Shown here: positions 29,647 through 37,498 of the stretch, piece by piece
Layout of the letters: each line of letters begins with the position of its first letter
Numbering within the stretch: the stretch's first letter is position 1
Virus record (IMG/VR): IMGVR_UViG_3300033553_000812
Span: 1 to 37,498 of that record
DNA: 37,498 nt
Direction: 5' to 3' (one strand)
Origin: a virus
Notes under the pieces: model-generated
What the model was told of the DNA's origin: nothing
Databases searched by the model: none
Seen by the model: the letters and a program-made list of their open reading frames with translations, nothing else
Made by a program: the position numbers and the translations under genes

Positions 29647-32600
29647 ATGCCGATCCAAGAAGAAAACATCAACTTTGTGGAATCGCAGGTCATGGACGAT
29701 GTGCCGGAGGGCGGCGGGGCCGCCACCGGGACCGTGATCGCGGACGGCGCGATGAACAACGTCTTCAATGACATCAGCGACCTCGACCGAGCCGCCGGAC
29801 GATTCAACCTCCGCAAGATTTTCCTGGCGGTTCGGGCGGTCAATAACGACCTATATGGCGGGGCGAAAAGCGTGATCACCGCGCTGCCGATAGACGATGC
29901 CATCGGCTACACCCTATTCACCACGGACGACCCGTTCGACACGCGCGCAGATGCATCGGATCGGGTCGAATCGTATCTGTACAAAGCAGCGACCTGGCAT
30001 GGCGTCCTGCACGAAAACCACATCGCCGGCATGAGCGTCATCAATATCCTGCAGAAGGTAGGCACCGAATTGCCGCCCATCGGGAAGACGCTGACGCTGG
30101 TACAGAACGAAGGGCAGCAAGACCAGATCGAGCAATACGTCCGAGTGACGGACGTCACCGCCACGACGCGCACCTTCACCGATCAAAAAGGGGACTATGA
30201 CCGGATGGTGGTGACCGCCTACCTGTCGGCACCGCTTCAGAGCGACTTCACCGGGCATTCCGCCAGCCGGATCGACGCATGGAACTATGACGCCGCCGCC
30301 AGGATTCGAGACACCACCGTGGCCGATGCCCAACGCTACTACGGCGCACAGCCGCTGACGGTAGCAGCGAGCATCGGGGACAAGACGGTCCAGGCGCAGT
30401 CGCAATTCGCGCAACTGGTCCCGAGCGCACGAAGCGAGAAGCCGGTCTCCAACCAGACGATCAACCCGACCGTCACGCAGACACTAAGCGCCGGGACGCG
30501 GGACGTCGAGGTGGCACAGCAGGCCCACACCTGGGCGAAGACGATCACGGCAGCCAATCGCTCCTTGAGCCTGGTGCAGACGCTGCTGCCAATCCCGGCG
30601 CCGGGGACGCTGACGATCTCCTTCATGGTGCAGGGCAACTGGTACAGATTGACCGACAACGGCAATGGCCAGATCGAGGGCAGCGACCCGAGCGCAGGCG
30701 CCGGAACGGTCAACTATGCCACCGGCGCGGTGAGCGTGACCCTCGGCGCGCTGCCGGACGTTGGCAGCAGCGTAATCATGATCTATGCAAGCCCGGTCCA
30801 CTATGAGCAGATGGCAGGCGACCCGGACATCGATACCACCGTCGAGATCCGCCACAGCGTAGGCGAGGCGATCAAGTCGGGGACGCTTGCCATCACATGG
30901 ATCGCCGGCGGCGTGACGAAGACGGCCACCGCCGATGCCACCGGCCAAATCAGCGGGGACGCCACCGGCTACGCCAGCCAGCCAATCGGCCGATTCTGGC
31001 TGAACATAGCCGAGACACCCGACCCGCAGACCAAGATCGGGATCGACTACCAGCGACAGGATCAGCAGACGACCACGCTGGCGGTGAGCGCCGGCACAGA
31101 CGTCGCCACCACCACGCTGGGGCAGGCAATCGAGCCAGGCAGCCTAGAGCTAGAGTGGGACACGGAGTCGATCCACAAATGGAGCGACGAGAATGTCACG
31201 TCCTATTGGACATTCGATTCAAGCGGGAGCGCGTGGGTCGATAGACAACTCAATCGGGTCAGAAATGTCACCAGCCAAACCAAGCGGACCACGCGAAACC
31301 ACCACGTCGCAGACGCTGACAGCGGCGACGGCACAGGCGACCTGCTCCAGAACGGGTCCATCGAGTACGCCACCGGCGACATCACCATCGACCTGCTGCC
31401 GGGCATGTCGGAAAGCACCTATGACGAAACCGGCGGGGCGTGGATCGAGGCACAGAGCGACAGCACGGTCCACAAATTCACCAGCGGGATCGTCACGGCC
31501 AAGTACACCCCGGCCGGCCTCACGCCGGCAGCCATCAGCACCGAGATCCCTGTGCCGCCGCTCGAGTTCAAGATCACCCCGCGGCTGCGCGACATTCTCG
31601 CGGTTCCCGGTTCGGTCGAATTCACCTGGAATGGCAAGACCTACCAGGACCGCCAGGGCGTTATGGTCACGGACATCCAAGCGAACGGCAGCGCCACGCC
31701 GGCAGGGAGCATCGATTACCTATCCGGCCAGGTCAGCCTCGACTATTACGCCGGAGGGAGCGGGGCCGTCAGCGTAAACAGCCTGCTCGGGATCTATGGC
31801 GAATGGCAATCAACCGGAGCGAGCTTTAGAGCAGACGCCGCGCCCATCGTCCCGCAGTCGCTGCAGGTGCTGGCGACCACGCGAGAGGGCGATCAGATCA
31901 GCGGCACGGCAGACCAGGACGGGGTCATCGCCGGGGACCGCGTGAGCGGATCGGTTAACTACCAATATGGCACCGCCCAAATCGAGTTCGGGGAGATGGT
32001 GGCCGACTCGAGCCTGACCGCAGAGGACAAGAGCGCCGATTGGTATGACCCGGCGGACGTCGATGGCAGCGGGAACATTTGGCAGCCAGCCTTCGCGCTG
32101 CCAAGCACGGTCCGATACAACGCGGTCGCCTACACCTTCATCCCGGTGGATTCCGACATCCTCGGGATCGACCCGGTCCGCCTGCCATCGGACGGGCGCG
32201 TCCCGATTTACCACCCAGGCGACGTCGCCATGATCATGCACCCGCAGGAAACCGGCCCGACCACCCCGGCCGATACCGGCAGCGGCACATTCGACGTCGA
32301 CCTGGGGCGGACGCGCATCGCGTGGGTCCGAGTAACGGACGCGAATGGGGACAAGGTAACGACCGGATACACCCTCGACCGCGCCAACGGCATCGTTTCC
32401 TGGGCCGACATTACCGGCCTCGCCACGCCGGTCGTGATCCAGCACACCGTCGCGGACCTGCGGCTGATAACGGACGCACAGATCAGCGGCGAGATCACCC
32501 TGGCGCGACCGCTATCGCACGACTTCCCGGCCGACGAGTCGGTCGTCGCATCCTGCCTGCTGCATGGCGACCGCCGGGCGCGCGTGGCCGGCTCCTGGGA

Positions 32601-33078
32601 GGAAACCACATGGAACGGAACATGGGCAGACAACCAGGTCGGGGACGCACCGAGCGCATCGCTCAACTTGATCGACTTCCCCATCACCGTGAACAACGAG
32701 GGATGCGACACGGACCGCTGGATTTTCCGCGTGACGAACGCGAGCCTCAACGAATGGGAACTGATCAGCGAGAAGCGCGGCCTGGTATGGACGGGGACAT
32801 ACTCGCCAGGCGGGACGGACGTCGCGCCGATCAACCCGCGCACCAGGACAGAACAGACTGATGGGAGCTTCACCGGCGGCGTCCCCTACATGACGATCCC
32901 AGGCGATGCGAACGGCGGGGGATGGAGTACCGGAAATTCGGTTCGCATCAACACGGTCGGCGCCATCGTGGATATGTGGATCGCGCGGAGCATCGCCCAA
33001 TCCGACCCGCCGGCAGGCGATGGCGTGGACGGCATGGAAATGTACGCCCTCGGCAATATCGACAACCCCGTGGAGTAA
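29647..33078 (+). CDS. Large tail-tip protein with repeated beta domains
   Basis: A 1143-aa protein starting directly after the previous stop. The first 250 residues have no recognised domain (VESQVMDDVPEGGGAATGT at the start). Later regions contain a recurring motif G-[ST]-[VI]-[ND]-Y near residues 353-357, 570-574, 687-691 and 768-772, each followed by a G and alternating hydrophobic residues, and most preceded by a DxxGxI-type turn. This suggests at least four related beta-sandwich domains. The C-terminus (about 960-1143) looks different, with LLHGDRRARVAGSWEETTW. In B3/DMS3-like phages a protein of this size follows the tape measure and belongs to the tail tip. Catalytic motifs are not seen. 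Confidence 0.75.
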   Translation: MPIQEENINFVESQVMDDVPEGGGAATGTVIADGAMNNVFNDISDLDRAAGRFNLRKIFLAVRAVNNDLYGGAKSVITALPIDDAIGYTLFTTDDPFDTRADASDRVESYLYKAATWHGVLHENHIAGMSVINILQKVGTELPPIGKTLTLVQNEGQQDQIEQYVRVTDVTATTRTFTDQKGDYDRMVVTAYLSAPLQSDFTGHSASRIDAWNYDAAARIRDTTVADAQRYYGAQPLTVAASIGDKTVQAQSQFAQLVPSARSEKPVSNQTINPTVTQTLSAGTRDVEVAQQAHTWAKTITAANRSLSLVQTLLPIPAPGTLTISFMVQGNWYRLTDNGNGQIEGSDPSAGAGTVNYATGAVSVTLGALPDVGSSVIMIYASPVHYEQMAGDPDIDTTVEIRHSVGEAIKSGTLAITWIAGGVTKTATADATGQISGDATGYASQPIGRFWLNIAETPDPQTKIGIDYQRQDQQTTTLAVSAGTDVATTTLGQAIEPGSLELEWDTESIHKWSDENVTSYWTFDSSGSAWVDRQLNRVRNVTSQTKRTTRNHHVADADSGDGTGDLLQNGSIEYATGDITIDLLPGMSESTYDETGGAWIEAQSDSTVHKFTSGIVTAKYTPAGLTPAAISTEIPVPPLEFKITPRLRDILAVPGSVEFTWNGKTYQDRQGVMVTDIQANGSATPAGSIDYLSGQVSLDYYAGGSGAVSVNSLLGIYGEWQSTGASFRADAAPIVPQSLQVLATTREGDQISGTADQDGVIAGDRVSGSVNYQYGTAQIEFGEMVADSSLTAEDKSADWYDPADVDGSGNIWQPAFALPSTVRYNAVAYTFIPVDSDILGIDPVRLPSDGRVPIYHPGDVAMIMHPQETGPTTPADTGSGTFDVDLGRTRIAWVRVTDANGDKVTTGYTLDRANGIVSWADITGLATPVVIQHTVADLRLITDAQISGEITLARPLSHDFPADESVVASCLLHGDRRARVAGSWEETTWNGTWADNQVGDAPSASLNLIDFPITVNNEGCDTDRWIFRVTNASLNEWELISEKRGLVWTGTYSPGGTDVAPINPRTRTEQTDGSFTGGVPYMTIPGDANGGGWSTGNSVRINTVGAIVDMWIARSIAQSDPPAGDGVDGMEMYALGNIDNPVE

Positions 33079-33081
33079 CGC

Positions 33082-33561
33082 ATGGACCTTTCCACCACGC
33101 ACCAGAACGCCGTGACCGAGGCATGCCGGATTCCGGCGCTTGACGCGCGGCTCGCGCTCATTGCGCAGCCGAACAGCCAGGCAGCGGAGCGGACACAGGT
33201 CGCCTTCTACGGCACCGCCTACCCGAGCCCACCGGGCAGCGCACCAGGCGCCGCCCCGGTCGTGACCATCCCGATGACGGACACGGCCGGGGTGGTGGAC
33301 GCCACCAACAAGCAGATCGCAATCGACACGCCAATCGAGGCCCAGGTCGATGGCGCCGATTCGGCCAACGGCACCGTCCCGCAGTGGGCGCGCATCACCA
33401 CCTTCGACGGGAATTGGTGGGCGGACGTCACCGTGACGGCCGAAGGCGGAGGCGGTGAGATACAGCTAGTGCAGACAGGCACCGACACCAATGGCGACCC
33501 CGAGGCCCGGCTGTTCAACGGCGCATTTGCCCGGCTCGCCAGCGCGATCATTCAGGGATAA
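33082..33561 (+). CDS. Tail protein, unknown function
   Basis: A 159-aa protein. Residues about 1-45 are helical (TEACRIPALDARLALIAQP). A P, G and A-rich linker (about 49-60) follows, and then a strand-rich end with WARITTFDGNWWADVTVTAE and AEGGGGEIQLVQTGT. It lies three bases after the large tail-tip gene and three before the next gene. A tail-tip component by context. Confidence 0.65.
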   Translation: MDLSTTHQNAVTEACRIPALDARLALIAQPNSQAAERTQVAFYGTAYPSPPGSAPGAAPVVTIPMTDTAGVVDATNKQIAIDTPIEAQVDGADSANGTVPQWARITTFDGNWWADVTVTAEGGGGEIQLVQTGTDTNGDPEARLFNGAFARLASAIIQG

Positions 33562-33564
33562 GCC

Positions 33565-34173
33565 ATGCCGATCACCATCGGCTCGAAGGTGAACACGGCG
33601 CTCGGTCGGCCGTACAGCGCCTTACTGTTCAACCCGCTCCGTGGCTATCGTTTCGAGGCACTAGCCGCTGGTCGGCCGGGGCAGGCATGGGCCGCACAAT
33701 GGAGCCTCCCAGGCATCGATGCCGCATTTGATCAGCAGCCGGTCTATCAGAGGCCGGGGCAACACGCAGCCAACGCGACTTTCTATGGACAGGACGCGCC
33801 GGCGATTGCATACGGAGTGGTCGTCCCGGTCATAATTTCGCAGGGCGCCAAGCCATACTGCGACCGGCACACCATCACCAAGGACGACGAGTGGGCAGGC
33901 GAGGCCGACGCGGACATTATCGATGTTCGCCTGGACCTTCGAGCGCAGCCGACGAAGTCGCTGGCCGGCAGCGTCCGGTTCGGAGCCAACGCGGAACCGG
34001 CGTCACTGGTCATCCTGTTCGAGCGCAGGACGCCGAAAAACAGGATCGTTGTGGAACCGGACCAGAGCGGAGCATGGCAGGCGCCAATCTACGATGGCGA
34101 GTGGTTCGTCATTTACATCCGGACCGGATGCAAGCCCGTCTGCCACGGACCATTCACATTAGCAAAAGCATAG
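33565..34173 (+). CDS. Tail protein with C-terminal carboxypeptidase-like beta segment
   Basis: A 202-aa protein. The first part (ITIGSKVNTALGRPYSALLF) resembles tail-tip proteins; the middle is not recognised. Residues about 118-202 read as a small beta-sandwich: DLRAQPTKSLAGSVRFGANA, ASLVILFERRTPKNRIVVE, GAWQAPIYDGEWFVIYI. The order of strands suggests a surface domain of the carboxypeptidase-regulatory kind. Two cysteines (KPVCHG and YCDRH) could pair. Position implies a tail-tip part. Confidence 0.6.
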   Translation: MPITIGSKVNTALGRPYSALLFNPLRGYRFEALAAGRPGQAWAAQWSLPGIDAAFDQQPVYQRPGQHAANATFYGQDAPAIAYGVVVPVIISQGAKPYCDRHTITKDDEWAGEADADIIDVRLDLRAQPTKSLAGSVRFGANAEPASLVILFERRTPKNRIVVEPDQSGAWQAPIYDGEWFVIYIRTGCKPVCHGPFTLAKA

Positions 34174-34185
34174 GAAGGGCAACGC

Positions 34186-35175
34186 ATGGCGGTATGGAAC
34201 CCAGGGACATTGAACCCACTATTCTGGATTGACCCGTCCGACTCCGCGACGATCACGCTCGACGCCGGAACAGTCGCGCAAATCGATGACCTATCAGGAA
34301 ACGGCAGGCATGCCGTCGGCGGCGGTGGGAACAGCAACCCTGCGGTCAGCACGTCCGGGATGAATGGCCTGGACGTGATGCACTTCTACGGCAGCCAATT
34401 TGTCGACGCCCCGTTCCCCGACAACATGACGGACCGGACGGTCTTCACTGTCACGAAAAAGGACCCGACCAGCCACAGCTATGACAATACGGCCATCTAT
34501 CTGACGATCCAGGCGGGAGGCAATCGCCAGTCGCAGTTAAACGTCAACGATTCCTCCGGCTATAACGCCCGGTTGAACTTTGAAGATGGCGACAACGCAG
34601 CCACCGGATATGTCGACCTGAATCCGCACGTTTTCATGGCCGGCCTAGAGGCGGGCGTTAAATCCTACTCCCGCCTGGACGGCGGGGCCCATGCGGCGTT
34701 TGATAGCATCGACACAGGGCTTACGCCAACGGCCAACCAATACCTCCGCATCGGGAGAAACACATGGTCGCTTGGCGGGGTCAGTTGGGTCGGTGATATA
34801 GCCGAGGTGGTGGTCTTCGACCGGGACCTGACGGCCGATGAACGGGACAAGGTCGAGGGCTACCTGGCGCACAAATGGGGGACCGAAGGTGAGCTGCCAG
34901 CCACGCACCCATACAAGGGCAACCCGCCAACGGACAACTACGTCACCGGCGTGATCATGGACGCGAGCGGGAATCCATGCCAACGGCAGGTCTATATCAT
35001 CAACCGACCCATCGATGGATCGCGGCCTGACGTGATTGCATACGGATTGAGCGACCCATCAACCGGCGAATATTCGCTCCCGGCTCCGGTATCCGGAGAG
35101 GTCAGCCGCGTGGTCGTGTCGGAGGATGACAGCAACCCGCTGCTTAACGACATCATCGACCGGATACAACTCTGA
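34186..35175 (+). CDS. LamG/concanavalin-like tail protein, possible receptor binder
   Basis: A 329-aa protein. The beginning LFWIDPSDSATITLDAG (about 12-28), then IDDLSGNGRHAVGGG (about 32-46) and the late WVGDIAEVVVFDRDLTADER (about 202-221) and VEGYLAHKWGTEGELP (about 224-239) are the pattern of LamG-like jelly-roll domains in phage tail proteins, which bind or cut glycans. Residues about 245-329 are a second strand-rich domain of the Ig or carboxypeptidase-regulatory type (NYVTGVIMDASGNPCQRQVY). No hydrolase motif is obvious. It is a good candidate for host recognition. Confidence 0.78.
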   Translation: MAVWNPGTLNPLFWIDPSDSATITLDAGTVAQIDDLSGNGRHAVGGGGNSNPAVSTSGMNGLDVMHFYGSQFVDAPFPDNMTDRTVFTVTKKDPTSHSYDNTAIYLTIQAGGNRQSQLNVNDSSGYNARLNFEDGDNAATGYVDLNPHVFMAGLEAGVKSYSRLDGGAHAAFDSIDTGLTPTANQYLRIGRNTWSLGGVSWVGDIAEVVVFDRDLTADERDKVEGYLAHKWGTEGELPATHPYKGNPPTDNYVTGVIMDASGNPCQRQVYIINRPIDGSRPDVIAYGLSDPSTGEYSLPAPVSGEVSRVVVSEDDSNPLLNDIIDRIQL

Positions 35176-37274
35176 TGAGCTACCAGCGTCCGCCAGCAGA
35201 TCAGGCAGGCGCCACCTTCCAGGGCGCGGAGATATACGCGCGGCCTGCTGTCGATCAGGCAGACGCGACCTTCCAGACAAGCGGAAGCGCAGAGATCATC
35301 CCAGGCGACCTGGTAGTCGCCACGCAGCCGCCGCCGGTTCCGTTTTCCGCAGCCATCAGCGAGCAACCGACCAGGGCCGCGGACAGCCTGTGGGCCAAGC
35401 CGCCGCACCAGGACCCGCCGCCAGCAACCGCAAGCGCACAGGGTGGCGTCGACGCCACGGCATCGGCCGCGATTCAAACGGGGCCAACCATCACCACGCC
35501 GATCCTGCGCGCGATGGAACGCGGCTATGAGGCGAGTGCGGAGATACAGACAAGCCCGGCCGCCTACATCGCGGCGCCCACGACCAGCGCCACAGGCGAC
35601 CAGACGCTCGACCTGCCGGACAACCAGGGCCCGTCGATTAGCGAGAAAGCAGCCAGGGCGCTGCGTGTTGCGCGTGGCGAGTCGATCAGGCAGGCGCAAG
35701 GGGAACGCATCGTTAGACGCACTGGCGCGCGACACGCGAGCGCAGAGGCGATGCCTGCCGGGATCACCTACCCGCATGCCGATATGGAATCTCTGGTCCG
35801 CGGGGCAGCGGCGCGACACGCGGAGGCGGACCATGCATCCGGCGGGATAGAGATCCGGCAGGCGGAAATGGACCGGATGCGGACGGCCGCCTCCGTTCGG
35901 AGCGCGGAGGCAGGCAAGGCGGTGACCGGCGCATGGGCTCGCCATGCCGACACGACCAAGCGGCACACCGGGCTCGGAGCCGGGCATGCCGACGCACTGC
36001 AGACGGCCAACCGGATCACCTATCGGCTGATGGACGCCAAGGCGCTGGCGAACGCTATCGCCTACCGAAGCGCCGAAGCAATCCCGCCGCCGCCGGGGCG
36101 GTGGTGGCCTTTCTATGAGGTGCCACCCCTCACCCTGACCATCCCGTGCGAGGCAGCCGACGCGCGCCCGCTGGGATGCGAGATCCTCCTGTCATGGGAG
36201 GAAGTCCAACAGCCACCGTGCGGAGACACAGAGCCGCCGAAAGAGCCCAAGCGGATCACCGCCGGGAGGATCCTAGTCGTGACACACAGCCTCGAGATTT
36301 ACCGGACCAGCGATGGCGCCCCGATAGACGCCAGCGATTTCTCCGTCAGCATCGATATGGACTCATGGGCATGGGGGTGGAACGCGACGCTGCTGACCGA
36401 TGAAGCCTATGACCTGATCCAACCCGATGCGAATGGACCGCAAGAGCTGACCATCATCCTCGATGGCCAGAAATTCCGGGTGTTGGCGGAGGAGAATACC
36501 GAGGACCGGAAAGGCGTATCGAAGCCGGGTCGGAAGGTGTCCGGCCGTGGCATTGCCGCTATTCTTTCGGCCCCTTATTCCCCGCCGCGGAGCCGGACGG
36601 CGCAACTCACGCGCACCGCCAACCAGCTGGCCGACGAAGAATTGGCCAACACCGGTTGGGCCCTGACCTGGGAAACGATCGACTGGACGGTGCCTGGAGA
36701 CGTCTACAGCTACGCGGCCAAAACGCCTATGCAATCGATTAACGAGATTGCGAACACCGCCGGGGCGTTCGTTCTGCCCGACCCCGACAGCGAGATGCTG
36801 CGTGTTCGTAGTCGGTATCCGGTCAGCCCCTGGGACTGGGACACAGCAACGCCGGACTATGTCATCGATGCAAACCCGATCAAGAGCATCAGCAAGCGCT
36901 GGAACCAGCGCCCCGCCTACAACAAGGCATGGGCGGCCGGTAAGCATGGAGGCGTGATCGTGGATGTGACTAGGCAAGGAACGGCGGGCGACTACGCCGC
37001 GCCCCAGGTGGTCCACCCCCTGATCACCGACCAGGCAGTCGGTCGGGAGCGCGGTCGGGTCGAGATCTCGGCTGGTGGCAAATGGCAGGAGGTGTCACTG
37101 ACCATCCCTTACCTCGACGGCGCGAATGGTCCCGGTCTGGTCCTGCCTGGGTCGCTGGTTCACGTCAACGACCCGAAGGGCGAATGGCGTGGCATTGTCC
37201 AGGGCACAGACATCAAGGGCACCCTGACCGCCGCCGAACAGACCCTACAGATCGACCGGAGGATGGCGGGATGA
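35175..37274 (+). CDS. Tail hub or fibre-base protein with 14-residue repeats
   Basis: A 699-aa protein. Residues 1-42 contain two copies of a 20-residue unit with ADQAGATFQ and VDQADATFQ. Residues 171-310 hold ten units of exactly 14 residues (separate entry). A proline-rich hinge (about 303-307) leads to the C-terminal part (about 360-699), which resembles phage tail-hub proteins: VSIDMDSWAWGWNATLLTD, SGRGIAAILSAPYSPPRSRT, NTAGAFVLPDPDSEMLRVRS and VLPGSLVHVNDPKGEWRGIV. In B3/DMS3-type phages a similar two-part protein lies at this place. It overlaps both neighbours by start-stop junctions. Confidence 0.75.
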   Translation: MSYQRPPADQAGATFQGAEIYARPAVDQADATFQTSGSAEIIPGDLVVATQPPPVPFSAAISEQPTRAADSLWAKPPHQDPPPATASAQGGVDATASAAIQTGPTITTPILRAMERGYEASAEIQTSPAAYIAAPTTSATGDQTLDLPDNQGPSISEKAARALRVARGESIRQAQGERIVRRTGARHASAEAMPAGITYPHADMESLVRGAAARHAEADHASGGIEIRQAEMDRMRTAASVRSAEAGKAVTGAWARHADTTKRHTGLGAGHADALQTANRITYRLMDAKALANAIAYRSAEAIPPPPGRWWPFYEVPPLTLTIPCEAADARPLGCEILLSWEEVQQPPCGDTEPPKEPKRITAGRILVVTHSLEIYRTSDGAPIDASDFSVSIDMDSWAWGWNATLLTDEAYDLIQPDANGPQELTIILDGQKFRVLAEENTEDRKGVSKPGRKVSGRGIAAILSAPYSPPRSRTAQLTRTANQLADEELANTGWALTWETIDWTVPGDVYSYAAKTPMQSINEIANTAGAFVLPDPDSEMLRVRSRYPVSPWDWDTATPDYVIDANPIKSISKRWNQRPAYNKAWAAGKHGGVIVDVTRQGTAGDYAAPQVVHPLITDQAVGRERGRVEISAGGKWQEVSLTIPYLDGANGPGLVLPGSLVHVNDPKGEWRGIVQGTDIKGTLTAAEQTLQIDRRMAG
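35685..36104 (+). repeat. Ten in-frame 42-bp units encoding a 14-residue repeat
   Basis: Units start at residues 171, 185, 199, 213, 227, 241, 255, 269, 283 and 297 with no insertions. Position 2 is R in eight of ten, position 4 is A in nine of ten, position 5 is mostly E or D, and position 12 is usually G or A. Examples are ARHASAE, ARHAEAD, IRQAEMD and ARHADTT. The DNA has diverged far more than the register. Confidence 0.88.
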
Positions 37275-37498
37275 AGAACCTGTTTCGCGAGTTTCAGCGT
37301 CTTCTTCCAGACGACCCTGAGCAGTACGTCGAAGTGGTCGCGATCAACACCAATGGCGCCAGCATTGTGGAGCTTCCAACTGGTGAGAGATTCCGCGTTG
37401 AGGGAGACTCAGTGGCCGCTGGTGCAAACGCCTTCATCCAGGGCGGTCGGATTATCAGTGAGGCCCCGACGCTCCCGTATTACAGCGCGACCGTTTGA
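37271..37498 (+). CDS. Small tail-associated protein
   Basis: A 75-aa protein starting in an ATGA overlap with the hub gene and ending with the last base of the window. It is strand-rich: YVEVVAINTNGASIVELPTG, RFRVEGDSVAAGANAFIQGG, which has the layout of a small OB-like or SH3-like barrel. Proteins of this size and pattern follow the hub gene in B3/DMS3-type phages. The role is unknown. Confidence 0.7.
   Translation: MKNLFREFQRLLPDDPEQYVEVVAINTNGASIVELPTGERFRVEGDSVAAGANAFIQGGRIISEAPTLPYYSATV

Larger units (their letters stand above)
859..37498 (+). mobile_element. Mu-like transposable prophage, left end to window end
   Basis: The run from about 859 to the window end has the gene order of transposable siphoviruses: repressor, ner, MuA-type transposase, MuB-type ATPase, small early genes, GemA, Mor, lysis, gp27-gp28-gp29, gpF, gpG, protease, gpT, gp36, gp37, tail. 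Nearly all genes after the repressor are on the + strand. No integrase is present; transposition by the DDE enzyme explains insertion inside a host gene rather than at a tRNA. No sheath or baseplate genes of the Mu myovirus type are seen, so a flexible non-contractile tail is inferred. The right end is outside the window. Confidence 0.95.

Noticed and set aside
35685-36104. 42-bp periodic units as a possible CRISPR array
   Set aside because: The period is in frame within a gene, the DNA units are not identical, and there are no constant repeats separated by variable spacers. No cas genes are present.
34186-37274. Diversity-generating retroelement acting on the tail proteins
   Set aside because: No reverse transcriptase gene and no adenine-rich template-variable repeat pair is visible in the window.

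Overview
The window holds the left and central part (about 36.6 kb) of a Mu-like transposable prophage in a high-GC (roughly 65% by eye) Gram-negative chromosome. The Gram-negative assignment rests on the two-component spanin pair and the periplasmic-type proteins. A gammaproteobacterium is likely but the genus cannot be read from the sequence. The first 858 bases are host DNA: the 3' part of a membrane-anchored GGDEF gene whose frame stays open up to the phage end and is stopped by phage sequence, so the prophage sits inside that gene. The right prophage end lies beyond the window.

Control and transposition (about 859-5683). Left terminus with direct repeats, a + strand terminator, a leftward S24/HTH repressor with a perfect 24-bp palindrome (probable operator), then rightward ner, a small early protein, the DDE transposase (MuA type) and the ATPase target selector (short MuB type).

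Early and middle block (5685-11401). A tight run of small genes, mostly joined by ATGA-type overlaps: several winged-helix or HTH proteins, a DUF3164 protein, a DUF551-like protein, a GemA/gp16 homologue and a Mor-type activator that probably turns on the late genes. A three-gene insert (11430-12435) follows, with a secreted DUF4124 protein and two unrecognised small proteins.

Lysis, packaging and head (12531-24907). Holin-like protein, lytic transglycosylase, overlapping i-spanin and o-spanin, DUF2730 and winged-helix proteins, two tiny membrane peptides, gp27/gp28 terminase, gp29 portal, gpF, gpG, then a single lower-GC cargo gene (20895-21842), then protease/scaffold, decoration protein, gpT major capsid protein and an HI1506-like protein.

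Tail (24911-37498). gp36 and gp37 homologues, tail tube, tape measure, and a series of large tail-tip or fibre proteins including a LamG-like protein and a protein with ten exact-register 14-residue repeats. The absence of a sheath gene and the tube-to-tape-measure order suggest a long non-contractile tail, as in the B3/D3112/DMS3 group of transposable phages.

The most interesting points are: (1) the cargo gene between gpG and the protease occupies the slot where Pseudomonas transposable phages of the DMS3/JBD type carry anti-CRISPR genes; (2) a 34-nt C-rich element followed at identical spacing by a sequence-divergent hairpin occurs twice, after each cargo block and just before the lysis and head operons; (3) the 14-residue solenoid-like repeat in the tail protein; (4) the truncated GGDEF gene lies co-oriented directly downstream of the phage repressor.
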